This document shows, piece after piece, positions 25,866 to 34,132 of a stretch of DNA of 64,000 nt. A model generated the notes under the pieces. That model made no database searches, was not told the origin of the DNA, and saw nothing but the letters and a program-made list of their open reading frames with translations. Numbering within the stretch: position 1 is the first letter of the stretch; each line of letters opens with the position of its first letter. The stretch is from Marinococcus luteus_A. GTDB lineage: Bacteria > Bacillota > Bacilli > Bacillales > Marinococcaceae. Position numbers and translations under genes: made by a program. Where the stretch lies: contig NZ_JAXRUV010000007.1 of assembly GCF_034497705.1 (NCBI RefSeq), positions 62,001 through 126,000 of the forward strand, read 5' to 3'.

Positions 25866-26987
25866 TCATTTAATTTGCTGAACCACGAGGGGGACTTGAA
25901 TATCAAGCTTTGTACCTCCTGAAGAATAATAATTAAACTGGCCGTTGATGAACCCCAGGCGCTCCTTAATACCCTGCAGGCCGCTTTCGGACCAGGATTT
26001 CTGATCAGAGGACATGCCTTTGCCGTCATCCTCGACTGTAAGGGAAAGGCTGGTGGTTGATTGATCGATCGTAATATAACAGTTTGCTGCTTCACTGTGC
26101 TTGACAACGTTAGTCACGGCTTCCTTTAAACACATGCTGAGCACGTTCTCAATGAGAGGCGGAGCTTCGTTAAAGCTGGCGCTTCCCGTTACATGAAGAG
26201 TAATACCGGCGGCCTGAAGAATCTCTTCCACACGCAGGAGCTCGTCGTTCAGTTTTGCGCCTTTCATGTCTGAAACAAGCTCCCGCACTTCTTTTAATGC
26301 GGTGCGTGCAGTCTGATGAATGTCTGTTAATTCCGCCTGGGTCCGTTCAGGTTTAGTATCTATTAATTTTCCTGCGAGTTCACTTTTTAAACCAATCAGA
26401 GAGAGCTTCTGTCCAAGAGTATCATGCAGGTCTCTGGCAATCCGCTGCCGCTCTTCAAGAACCACGAGCTGGGAAATGCGTTGGTTAGCCTCGTGAAGCT
26501 CGGTTTCGAGCTTTTCACGCTTGTTCCGATTGTAGATGTTAAAAGGAAGAAGAATGACGCCGATAACACTGATCGCAATAAAGGGAAGCTGCATCATGAA
26601 CAGTTCATTTTGAACGTAAAAACCTATAATAACAGCGGTCAGGGTAGTAATAAGGTGGAGAACGTATAAAGTGATGAAACCGGCTTTATGCTGGATATTA
26701 CCGATAAAGAAAGCTAAAAACAGGGAAAAATAAACATAACCGAAATAAAGGGTCATTCCGATGCTGATCAACATTTCAATGCTCACAGATAAATAAACCG
26801 TCCAGCCCTTTTTAATGAAGGATAAACGGTAGGTCGTAAAGAACAGAAGAATCATAAAGACGCCGAGAGCGATTTCAAAATACGCAGCAGAGCGGATAAT
26901 AAAATAAAATGGCAGCAAACAGAAAATAATCCAGGCATATAAGCTGAGTCCTGTACTTTTTGGAAATATATCGAACCAGTGATGCAT
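25866..26987 (-). CDS. desK: DesK-like thermosensor histidine kinase
   Basis: This 373-residue kinase has four or five N-terminal membrane helices (to about residue 155), a helical linker with LVVLEERQRIARDLHDTLGQ (phospho-acceptor His in RDLHDT, HisKA_3 type), and a HATPase_c domain with EAVTNVVKHSEA (N box) and VEDDGKGM (G1 box). In DesK the membrane segment senses cold through bilayer thickness and order. The gene lies between des and desR and is followed by the regulator with overlapping frames. ATG 26985-26987 has AAGGAGT upstream. Confidence 0.9.
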   Translation of the reverse strand: MHHWFDIFPKSTGLSLYAWIIFCLLPFYFIIRSAAYFEIALGVFMILLFFTTYRLSFIKKGWTVYLSVSIEMLISIGMTLYFGYVYFSLFLAFFIGNIQHKAGFITLYVLHLITTLTAVIIGFYVQNELFMMQLPFIAISVIGVILLPFNIYNRNKREKLETELHEANQRISQLVVLEERQRIARDLHDTLGQKLSLIGLKSELAGKLIDTKPERTQAELTDIHQTARTALKEVRELVSDMKGAKLNDELLRVEEILQAAGITLHVTGSASFNEAPPLIENVLSMCLKEAVTNVVKHSEAANCYITIDQSTTSLSLTVEDDGKGMSSDQKSWSESGLQGIKERLGFINGQFNYYSSGGTKLDIQVPLVVQQIK

Positions 26988-27035
26988 AAACGGACTCCTT
27001 TTTCGTGAGGCGTATCACTTCTTTGTATTAAGTAT

Positions 27036-27075
27036 AACAAACCCCTCTCTGTAACAGAGAAGGGTTTGTTTTTAA
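27036..27075. other. Stem-loop between des and desK
   Basis: AACAAACCC and GGGTTTGTT enclose TCTCTG/CAGAGA, giving a nearly continuous 15-bp stem. The T run is on the plus strand; on the minus strand it is followed only by TATACTT. It may be an attenuator or processing hairpin that makes des mRNA more abundant than desKR. Confidence 0.6.
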
Positions 27076-28121
27076 GATTTTTTATCGGATGGGGCGGGGG
27101 AAGATAAAGAATTCTTGGCCTGTCTTTTGCTTCGGATGTTTGCTTCCTTAAAGCTGACAAACGTTTTGTTTGTTTCATCGTACAAGCGGAACTTAATGGA
27201 TGTGAGGCTTGTCCCAAGAGTAATCTTCGTAGCCTGCTGCAATGGTTCAATGTTTTCATGAGTTTTTGCCAAATTATAGTTTGGTACACGCGGGCTGAGG
27301 TGATGCACGTGATGGTAGCCGATATTGCCGGTAATCCACTGAAGCACCTTTGGAAGCTCGTAGTAAGAGCTGCCGTCTACTGCAGCTTTTACAAAGTCCC
27401 ATTTGTCCTCGTTTTCAAAGTAGGAATCTTCAAACGTGTGTTGGACATAAAATAACCAGATGCCGAGAAACCCTGCTGTGAAAAGCATAGGAATCTGAAT
27501 GGTGAAAAAGGCAGCCCAGCCGACAAGCCAGATTAACAAAGCGTAAATAACTACAATAGAAATATTGGTGAAGTAGGTGTTCAGGCGTTCTTTTCTTTTT
27601 GCATTTTTACGGTTGAAGCGGTTCTCCACGAGAAACAGGTAAAACGGGCCTAAAAAGAAAAGCACGAATGGGTTGCGGTACAGGCGGTAGCTGAGTCGGA
27701 GCCATTTGCTGGCGTTTTGGTATTCCTCGACGGTCATGACCCAAACATCTCCGGTGCCCCGTTTGTCGAGGTTGCCGCTTGTGGAGTGGTGCATCATATG
27801 GCTTCTTTTCCATTTTGCGTAAGAGAAGTGAGTAATGATTCCGGTTAACGTGCCAATCCGGTCATTCGCTTTACTGCTTTTGAAAAATGAACCGTGTGTG
27901 CAGTCGTGAAAGATGATGAACGTACGGACTACAAAGCCTCCGGCGATAATGGCGAGGGCAACAGTAATGAAAGGAGAGATAGAATAAACTGCGTACGCAA
28001 GCGCCCAAAGGGCTAAGAAAGGAAGGATGGAGTTGCATAGCTGAATAATGCTTGCTTTATGGTCAGAATGTGCGTAAGGGGCAGCACTTTTTTTCAATTG
28101 CATTTGTTCTTGTCTGCTCAT
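27072..28121 (-). CDS. des: Membrane fatty acid (phospholipid) desaturase
   Basis: This 349-residue di-iron desaturase has the three histidine boxes HDCTHG, HMMHHS and HHVHHLSP, with four membrane helices between them. The relative in B. subtilis inserts a delta-5 double bond into phospholipid acyl chains on cold shock; desK and desR lie directly downstream. The C-terminal RSKRQAKNSLSS tail is a basic extension. ATG 28119-28121 has AGGGAGCGATT upstream, and TGAC/GTCA dyads lie further upstream. Confidence 0.92.
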   Translation of the reverse strand: MSRQEQMQLKKSAAPYAHSDHKASIIQLCNSILPFLALWALAYAVYSISPFITVALAIIAGGFVVRTFIIFHDCTHGSFFKSSKANDRIGTLTGIITHFSYAKWKRSHMMHHSTSGNLDKRGTGDVWVMTVEEYQNASKWLRLSYRLYRNPFVLFFLGPFYLFLVENRFNRKNAKRKERLNTYFTNISIVVIYALLIWLVGWAAFFTIQIPMLFTAGFLGIWLFYVQHTFEDSYFENEDKWDFVKAAVDGSSYYELPKVLQWITGNIGYHHVHHLSPRVPNYNLAKTHENIEPLQQATKITLGTSLTSIKFRLYDETNKTFVSFKEANIRSKRQAKNSLSSPAPSDKKS

Positions 28122-28191
28122 GGCTAATCGCTCCCTGCTTTATGGGGTGTGTTTCTATTAATAGAATATAAAATTTTAACTTCGTCTGTAA

Positions 28192-28228
28192 GTCATAGAC
28201 GTCAGGGAGAAAAAATGACAAATGTCAT
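28192..28228 (-). promoter_or_regulatory. Candidate DesR-binding region upstream of des
   Basis: GTCATAGACGTCA (28192-28204) and the dyad ATGACAAATGTCAT (28215-28228) lie 70-105 bp upstream of the des start codon. Tandem TGAC/GTCA sites upstream of a -35 region suit a NarL-family activator; assignment to DesR is inference. Confidence 0.45.
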
Positions 28229-28321
28229 ATACGGGCTGAATGAAGCGGGAGGAAATGAAATATGTATAAAATCGGCTATCACATATATGGTTTTGCTTTG
28301 CTTAAATTAGTGGCAGAGCAA

Positions 28322-28352
28322 AGCCTCTGAACATTTTAAGAGCTCAGAGGCT
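28322..28352 (-). terminator. Hairpin downstream of the RsbR-like gene
   Basis: AGCCTCTGA pairs with TCAGAGGCT around a 13-base loop, just after the stop codon of the minus-strand gene. The T run is short on that strand. Confidence 0.65.
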
Positions 28353-28358
28353 TGTGTT

Positions 28359-29195
28359 TTATAAAGCGTAGTTTGTCCTCAGTGCATGTGTCAGCTCAGA
28401 AACGATATCAATGTCTTTAAAGCTGATACCAAGCTGGACAGCCGTCTGTGCCATCTCCGGGCGCATGCCGCACAGCGTAGTCTCCACCCCGACCAGCTTC
28501 AAGGCGGTGGCAAGCTGCATGATGCGCTGAGCAACGAATGTGGTGATGTCACGAACGCCGGAAAGGTCAATATACAGACGCGTTAATTCGCTCTCAGTGC
28601 ATTGCTTTAACGTATGCTCCACAATAACCTGTCCTCGCTGTTCATCGATATGGCCAATAAGTGGAAGGAGGCCGGTTTTCTTTTGAATCAAAATGATCGG
28701 GGAGGAAAGCTCCAGGATCATTGCCTCTTTCAACTGCATCTGTTCGTTCATATGATAAATGGCTTCTTTCATGAACGCCCGTCCGGCGTAATCGAAAGCC
28801 TGGAGTGCTTTGCGCTGCCAGTCGAGCACGTGATCGATGGGAATTGATTCCTCATATTGATGAACAAACAGGCGGATCTGTTCTAAAATGGCGTTGCGGT
28901 AATAAGTGAACTCTTCCTGAATGGTCAGCATTGGCTGCCACATTTCTTTATTTTCTTCCACAATGTCACTGATTTTTTTTTCAAAGTGCTCGTAAAACTG
29001 GGTTTCTTCCTCCCGAAATACATGAATAAGCTCCTGGGCAAAGACTTTTTTCATTTCTTCGAGCTTTTGACTTGTATAATCGTCGGAAGGGTGGTCGGGA
29101 AAAGAATCGGCAGACCATGTGCCGCGCATTGTATCTATATGTTCAATCAAATAATCGTATAAGGAGCCGTCAGCTTTTTCCTGATTAAATTGCAC
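28359..29195 (-). CDS. RsbR-type stressosome protein
   Basis: This 278-residue protein has an N-terminal helical region (about 1-150, in the place of the RsbR non-heme globin domain) and a C-terminal STAS domain (about 160-275). The segment LYIDLSGVRDITTFVAQRI carries the Thr positions phosphorylated by RsbT in RsbRA. Such proteins form the stressosome that controls sigma B. No rsbS/rsbT genes are adjacent, so this is a stand-alone paralogue. GTG 29193-29195 follows GGAGG. Confidence 0.85.
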   Translation of the reverse strand: MQFNQEKADGSLYDYLIEHIDTMRGTWSADSFPDHPSDDYTSQKLEEMKKVFAQELIHVFREEETQFYEHFEKKISDIVEENKEMWQPMLTIQEEFTYYRNAILEQIRLFVHQYEESIPIDHVLDWQRKALQAFDYAGRAFMKEAIYHMNEQMQLKEAMILELSSPIILIQKKTGLLPLIGHIDEQRGQVIVEHTLKQCTESELTRLYIDLSGVRDITTFVAQRIMQLATALKLVGVETTLCGMRPEMAQTAVQLGISFKDIDIVSELTHALRTNYAL

Positions 29196-29272
29196 GGTCG
29201 TTTTCCTCCAAAATGAGAGTATGGTGCGGATTGGTCTAATTATAGAGCCTGGAAGGAAAAGTCACAAGTTTT

Positions 29273-30121
29273 TTATCTGTATTCATACCACATGATCCCC
29301 ATCGTCTCAGCCCCGCCGTGAACACCGATTACCGGGCTGAGAGGGCAAAGGTGAGTCGTGAGGCCAGGGGAGAGGGCCTGCAGCTCTGTTTTCCATGTCT
29401 CTGCTTTTTCCTTCGTTGTCGTATAAATAATACTCATGTCCTCGACCTGATAGGAGGCTATGGCTTCTTTAGCAATTTGCAGCAGCCGGCTTTCCGCCCG
29501 TTTCCGGGTTCGGATCTTTTCAAAAGGAACAATCTGGCCACTATCAAAGGTAAGAAGAGGATGAATCTTCAAAAGCGTGCCAAGGATCAGCTTTCCGCGG
29601 GAGATCCTGCCCCCTTTATGTGCCTGCTCGAGGCTTCCGAGCAGCAGGTAGCCTCTGGCATGTCCTGCCATTTGTGTTAACCGCTGCTGTATTTCCTCCG
29701 GCGCTACGCCTTCGTCTGCTAATTGCGAGCCTCTCGTCAGCAGCGGGCGGATGCTGCCGGCCCCCATCTTCGAATCCACAGTGAAGAGCGGAAATCCGGT
29801 CATATCTGCTGCGAGCTGGGCTGTTTGAAGAGTACCGCTTAAATGACTGCTGATATGTATGGCAATTCCTACATCATAAGAATCCTTCAGCTGTTCAAAC
29901 AGTTCGGAAAAACTGCCCACAGACGGCTGGCTGGTCGTAGGGAAAACTTCTTCATGCGGCAGCCGCTCATAAAATTCATCCGTTGTAATTTCAATATTTT
30001 CTTTATAGCTTTCATTTTCAAACACAACAGATAAGGGAACAATATGAATATTATATTTTGCAGCCGTTTCTGCATCGATAGAACTGGTGCTGTCTGTAAT
30101 CCAGGCTATGCGCTGTGTCAT
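29273..30121 (-). CDS. DegV-family fatty-acid-binding protein
   Basis: This protein of about 282 residues has DegV signatures: AWITDSTSSID, the TTSQPSVGSF loop, HISSHLSGT and KAHKGGRIS. DegV/FakB proteins bind a fatty acid and in some species present it to the kinase FakA for phosphorylation. No fakA lies nearby. Two ATG codons in a row follow GAGGTGG; I use the second (30119-30121) for spacing. Function beyond lipid binding is unproven. Confidence 0.9.
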   Translation of the reverse strand: MTQRIAWITDSTSSIDAETAAKYNIHIVPLSVVFENESYKENIEITTDEFYERLPHEEVFPTTSQPSVGSFSELFEQLKDSYDVGIAIHISSHLSGTLQTAQLAADMTGFPLFTVDSKMGAGSIRPLLTRGSQLADEGVAPEEIQQRLTQMAGHARGYLLLGSLEQAHKGGRISRGKLILGTLLKIHPLLTFDSGQIVPFEKIRTRKRAESRLLQIAKEAIASYQVEDMSIIYTTTKEKAETWKTELQALSPGLTTHLCPLSPVIGVHGGAETMGIMWYEYR

Positions 30122-30240
30122 CATCCACCTCTTTTTATGTTAATTTGACAACGTTTCCACTGTTCTTGAATATATTATACATATTCCTGTATAGGAATTC
30201 GAATGAAACCATGCAGGATTTATATAAAAACGAGGGTAAA

Positions 30241-30282
30241 GAAAAACATGTCCAGGCCCTCGCAGGTACCAGAACATGTTTT
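30241..30282 (-). terminator. Terminator of ctaB
   Basis: AAAACATGT / ACATGTTTT forms the outer stem around a GC-rich loop, with T-rich sequence after it on the minus strand. One arm overlaps the stop codon. Confidence 0.7.
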
Positions 30283-31219
30283 AGTTAAAAAGCAGGGCAA
30301 TTAGAGAAAATCCGATTACGACGGTGAACAAAATCGTCATATGGTTCAGCGAAAAAATAAACATAGTAGTTGCCCATTTTTTGCTGTCCATGCGCCGGTA
30401 GCATATAAAGCTTGCTGCAAGCCAGGCTGCGCTTAATACGAAGGATACGCCAACGATAAAGCTGCTGACCGGAAGGAAAAGAAAGCTGGATAGTGTTAAA
30501 AGCACAAGGTATACGTTTGTCTGAATATAAGTCCGCCGGTTTCCTTTGATTACTGGAAGCATTGGGATATTTGCTGCTTTGTACTCGTCATGTCTGCGTA
30601 TAGCGATGGCATAGAAGTGCGGCATTTGCCATAAAACCATAATAACGAAAAGACCGAGAGCAGCCGGGTGGAAAAAGTCGTTGGAAATAGCTGCCCAGCC
30701 GATAAGCGGGGGCACCGCTCCGGAAATACTCCCAATTTCTGTATTGTAGATCGTGCGCCGCTTGCTCCACATGGTATATGGAACAACATAAAAGAATAAG
30801 CCTGTGAAGCCGAAGAAGGCTGCGAGCGGTGAAGCCGCATATAAGAAGCCTAAGCCTGCAAGTGTCATAACGATTCCCAGTATAAGTGCATTTTTCAGCT
30901 GCATCCGGCCAGTCGCCGTAGGGCGGTTCTTCGTTCGGTCCATGATCTTATCGATGTCGCGGTCGTATAAGTTGTTAAACGTGCCGGCAGCTCCGATAAC
31001 AAGACCCGAGCCAAGCGTGGCAAGGACTATCGCTCCGATCTTATCGGAAAAAGCGATGTTGTGAATATATAAAGCAAGGGTAATCCCTGCAAACATAACG
31101 ATTAAATTGGATTTGATAATCCCGGTTTTAATCGTTTCCGCCAGTACTTTACGAAGTGCCTGTTTCGGGGCAGCGAGGGATCCTTGTTGAACCGTGCGTT
31201 CGATATTTTCCGATTTCAT
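30281..31219 (-). CDS. ctaB: Protoheme IX farnesyltransferase
   Basis: This protein of about 312 residues is a UbiA-type prenyltransferase with nine membrane segments. The Asp-rich motifs are NNLYDRDIDKIMDRTKNRPT and the second loop with YNTEIGSISGAVPPLIGW and RRHDEYKAANIPMLP. It makes heme O from heme B for cytochrome oxidases. The frame is open to 31243, but the G-rich site at 31226-31231 places the start at ATG 31217-31219. ctaA, its usual partner, is not in view. Confidence 0.93.
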   Translation of the reverse strand: MKSENIERTVQQGSLAAPKQALRKVLAETIKTGIIKSNLIVMFAGITLALYIHNIAFSDKIGAIVLATLGSGLVIGAAGTFNNLYDRDIDKIMDRTKNRPTATGRMQLKNALILGIVMTLAGLGFLYAASPLAAFFGFTGLFFYVVPYTMWSKRRTIYNTEIGSISGAVPPLIGWAAISNDFFHPAALGLFVIMVLWQMPHFYAIAIRRHDEYKAANIPMLPVIKGNRRTYIQTNVYLVLLTLSSFLFLPVSSFIVGVSFVLSAAWLAASFICYRRMDSKKWATTMFIFSLNHMTILFTVVIGFSLIALLFN

Positions 31220-31519
31220 TTTATTCCCCCCAACCGTGTTCATCCGATACTAATGTATCACATATGTCGTGAAATTTAGAGATATTGACAAAAAAGTTCG
31301 CTATCTTGTCAATTGTTTGTGAACGATTCATGACAAATTATTATATATATATGTACTTCGTACTTTTAGCAAACAAAATTATACTCTCACATTAACTGCG
31401 TGTTGGCAAGTGTTACTTCCCGGCTTTCCCGGGTACAGGCGTCCATGAAAATGCCGTTGTGTGTGCTTATTCCGTGCCGGCCGTACAAAAGCCGTCCAGC
31501 AGAGGGACGGCATGAAGTA
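31220..31519. other. Intergenic region upstream of ctaB
   Basis: It holds the ctaB promoter (minus-strand TTGACA near 31307). TTTGTGAAC at 31316-31324 resembles the ResD motif TTTGTGAAT known from respiratory genes; this is a weak, single match. The HAD terminator is at the right end. No gene is seen. Confidence 0.4.
31491..31511 (-). terminator. Terminator of the second HAD gene
   Basis: GCCGTCC pairs with GGACGGC around 7 bases, with TTTT after it on the minus strand. Confidence 0.7.
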
Positions 31520-32395
31520 TCAACTGCTTTTTGTTTTTAATTCATGGAGCATCTCATGCACGGCGTGAGCGACGCCGTGTTCAGTATTCGTTTTTGTAGA
31601 AAAACCGGTTGCCTCTTTAACCTCTGGAACGGCATTTCCCATGGCAACACTCCGGCCGGCCATTTGGAGCATATTTAAATCGTTAAAGTTATCCCCGAGA
31701 GCCATAACGTCTTCAAGGGAGATTCCGCGCCCGAGCGCGAACTCCTGAAGGGCAAAGCCTTTTTGGGCACGTACGTGATTTAATTCAAGGTTACCCATGC
31801 CCGAAGAAGTAAGAGCGAGCTCGTTATCATCCCGGAGCTCGTATTTCATCCGCTCGAGAACGGAAGCCTCTGAAGAAAAGGCGAGCATTTTATACACATC
31901 GAGGCCCTCGTAATCGAGTATTGAAAAGAAATCATCTGCGAACTGGAAATTTTCATCCTCAAGCCGGCGCTCAGCATACTGCTCTGCTGCAGCTGTCGTC
32001 AGCTCGGGGTGCGCGGTCTGCAGCATTCCCACAACGACACTCATATATGCTTCTCTTGAAGGGGCGAAAATTCCCTGGCTCGTAAACAGTTCAATATAAG
32101 AGCCGGCAGCGTGATGTACGGTTAAAATTCGTTCGCATGAGCTTTCTGTAATTGGGGCAGAGCGCTGTATTTCTTTCCGGTTTTTGTAGGTGACTGCTCC
32201 GTTCATGCTGATAATTGGGTAGGAAAGGCCGGCGGAAGCCAATGGTCTGTGTGCTGCTTCGTAGGTTCTCCCTGTGGCGATCACAATATCGATGCCGTGT
32301 GCCGAAGCAGCCTGAAGGGCTTCGGCGTTCTCTTTGCTGATTTCTCCGTTCTGATCCAGCAATGTGCCGTCCATATCCGTTGCAATTAGTTTCAT
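31520..32395 (-). CDS. Cof-type HAD-superfamily phosphatase
   Basis: This 291-residue protein starts LIATDMDGTLLDQ (HAD motif I), has VIATGRTYEAA (motif II region), a C2 cap, and GDNFNDLNMLQMAG (motif IV). It is a paralogue of the protein at 2109-2957. Such enzymes act on phosphorylated sugars or cofactors, often redundantly. ATG 32393-32395 has GGAGGAG upstream. It is transcribed alone. Confidence 0.9.
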   Translation of the reverse strand: MKLIATDMDGTLLDQNGEISKENAEALQAASAHGIDIVIATGRTYEAAHRPLASAGLSYPIISMNGAVTYKNRKEIQRSAPITESSCERILTVHHAAGSYIELFTSQGIFAPSREAYMSVVVGMLQTAHPELTTAAAEQYAERRLEDENFQFADDFFSILDYEGLDVYKMLAFSSEASVLERMKYELRDDNELALTSSGMGNLELNHVRAQKGFALQEFALGRGISLEDVMALGDNFNDLNMLQMAGRSVAMGNAVPEVKEATGFSTKTNTEHGVAHAVHEMLHELKTKSS

Positions 32396-32881
32396 TTCTT
32401 CTCCTCCGATATGCTCCAGGTCTGTTGATCCGTCTTCATTATTACCTTCTATTATCGAACAATTTATCTAAGTCATCAACTTTTTTGTTTTCAGCATGAA
32501 AGCTGAAACTATAAAAACATCGACAGCTTATCTTACAAGGTGATTGCACAACAGTGTAGGCGGTCAATCCGGATGAATATTTTATCTTTAAGTAAAGAAA
32601 ATCCTCCATTTAATGAAGGAATTAAAAGGAAGAATTAAATGAAAAATTCATAAACAAAAGTGCGAAAACCGCATTATTCTTGTGAGTAAATCTAACAATA
32701 GCTTTCCTGAGCCCCGGAGAATAAAGAAAAATTTAGACGTTCGTTAAAAATATGAATCAGAAATGTAGGTATTTAGAACTTTTTTTAAAGATAAATTCAT
32801 TAAAAAGTTTAGATGCGTGAAGTAAAAGGTAATTCCAACTAAAGAAGTTATTCAATTCAGATGAGAAAGCGAGTGTTTGTC
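32396..32881. other. AT-rich region upstream of the gas-vesicle operon
   Basis: No gene is visible. It probably contains the promoter of the downstream unit. A weak sigma-B-like pair (GTTTAG at 32807-32812 and GGTAAT at 32828-32833, 15 bases apart) is the best candidate I could find, but it departs from consensus. Confidence 0.3.
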
Positions 32882-32950
32882 ATGATTCGTACAATTTTAA
32901 TGGTTATTGGAGCTATTGTTGTGATTGGAGCAATTCTCTCCTTAATTTAA
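32882..32950 (+). CDS. Possible 22-residue hydrophobic peptide
   Basis: ATG 32882 opens a 22-codon frame that is almost wholly hydrophobic after MIRT, enough for one membrane helix. The ribosome binding site (GAGAAAGCGAGTG) is poor, so translation is uncertain. It lies between the likely promoter and a large RNA hairpin in the leader of the gas-vesicle operon. It could be a leader peptide, a small membrane protein or chance. Confidence 0.35.
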   Translation: MIRTILMVIGAIVVIGAILSLI

Positions 32951-32980
32951 GAAGAAATTGCTCAAATGATTACATTAAAG

Positions 32981-33067
32981 ACCCTCTCCAGCCCAGCGAA
33001 TTCATGACTGTTTATTTCCAGCTATACATTGGAAAAGCATGAAGCCTTTGGCCGGATGAGGGTTTTT
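32981..33067 (+). promoter_or_regulatory. Nested leader hairpin with T run, candidate attenuator
   Basis: Three pairings nest inside each other: ACCCTC (32981-32986) with GAGGGT (33058-33063), TTCATG (33001-33006) with CATGAA (33038-33043), and TTTCCA (33015-33020) with TGGAAA (33030-33035). CC/GG and GCC/GGC pairs fill the gap between the first two. TTTTT follows at once, as in an intrinsic terminator, 40 bases ahead of the first gvp gene. I do not recognise a known riboswitch class. Confidence 0.6.
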
Positions 33068-33108
33068 GCGTATAAATTAAATTTTCACATTAAGAAAGGT
33101 GAGATACA

Positions 33109-34107
33109 GTGACCGACGCTAAAGATAAAGTTACGTACGGATTGATGGCCGCTGGCAGCCTTATTGGCGGAGCGCTTCCTCTAATAACTAAAGGGACGAA
33201 AAATAAACTTCAATCCTCAGAAGAATCTTCTGGGGAAGAAAATACTGAGGAGCCAGCTGAAAACCAGGAAAAAGAAAAAAAGGCTCCCCAGCTCAAGCAG
33301 ACAGCAAAAAAACCTGCGAATAAAGCAAAACAGGCGAAAGATAACGTAAAGGAATCGGGCAGACAACTGCAAGGCACCGTGGAAAATAAAAAGAAAAGCG
33401 CTGGAAATACCGCAAAAAATGCAGGCGAACAGGCGAAAGAAGCCGTTTCAGGAAAAGCTAAAGGAGCCAAACAGGCGGCTGATGCGAGCAAAGTTGTTTA
33501 TAAAGGAAATAAAAAGGTTAAAGAAACTAAAGGCAGGATAAATGGAGTTAAAAATACTGTCGGCGAAAAAGTAGAAAAAACCGGCATGAAAATACAGGAT
33601 CAAAAAAACGCCCAAAGCAATGTAAATAGAGCTGAAGAAGCAGCAGAGCAGCCAACGCAAGGAGCGGGCAGCGCTCCGAAAAAGGCAAAAAAGGTTTCTG
33701 AAAAAGCCGCACGCCGGCTGACGGATGCGACAGGTCTTGAACAGAGCGCGGCTTCAGCAGAGCCGGGTGTAGAAAATGCAGAAGAGTCAACGCTAACGCA
33801 GGAACTTGAGCGCCGCCCGGAAGAAATGAACGAAGCTGAAGTGGATGCTTACCAATCCAGCAGTCAAAATGGAAGTAAAATGAACCACAGCCTGACCGAC
33901 GTAATGGATACCGTGAACGATTTCTTTAAAAACTATGTAGCCGAGCCACAGCGGATTACTTCTACGGAAAAGCAGGAGGACCACTGGCTAGTAGAAATCG
34001 AAGCGTTGAATAAAGAAGGCAGAAGGTCGAAAAAAGAAACTTATCAGGTGCAGATAGATGATCATTTAGAGGTGACCTCCTATAAGCGGGTAGATGGAAA
34101 TAAATAA
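33109..34107 (+). CDS. Gas-vesicle protein: Lys/Glu/Ala-rich region fused to a GvpO-type domain
   Basis: This 332-residue protein has a short hydrophobic start (YGLMAAGSLIGGALPLI), a long low-complexity Lys/Ala/Glu helix-forming region (about 25-245), and a C-terminal GvpO/GvpR-type domain (about 250-332: MNHSLTDVMDTVNDFF ... DHWLVEIEALNKEG ... LEVTSYKRVDG). GvpO proteins are needed for vesicle formation in archaea, by an unknown mechanism. The same domain recurs at 35466 and 35739. Position corresponds to gvpP of B. megaterium. GTG 33109 follows GAAAGGTGAG. First clear gene of the operon. Confidence 0.75.
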   Translation: MTDAKDKVTYGLMAAGSLIGGALPLITKGTKNKLQSSEESSGEENTEEPAENQEKEKKAPQLKQTAKKPANKAKQAKDNVKESGRQLQGTVENKKKSAGNTAKNAGEQAKEAVSGKAKGAKQAADASKVVYKGNKKVKETKGRINGVKNTVGEKVEKTGMKIQDQKNAQSNVNRAEEAAEQPTQGAGSAPKKAKKVSEKAARRLTDATGLEQSAASAEPGVENAEESTLTQELERRPEEMNEAEVDAYQSSSQNGSKMNHSLTDVMDTVNDFFKNYVAEPQRITSTEKQEDHWLVEIEALNKEGRRSKKETYQVQIDDHLEVTSYKRVDGNK

Positions 34108-34132
34108 TGCTTCGGTTTGAGGAGACCAAATT

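Noticed and set aside
32807..32833. Sigma-B promoter for the gas-vesicle operon
   Set aside because: GTTTAG and GGTAAT resemble the consensus only partly, so it is mentioned but not called as a promoter.
33210..33790. Several minus-strand frames rich in Phe, Leu and Ser opposite the first gas-vesicle gene
   Set aside because: They are the reverse complement of Lys/Glu-rich low-complexity coding sequence, not genes.
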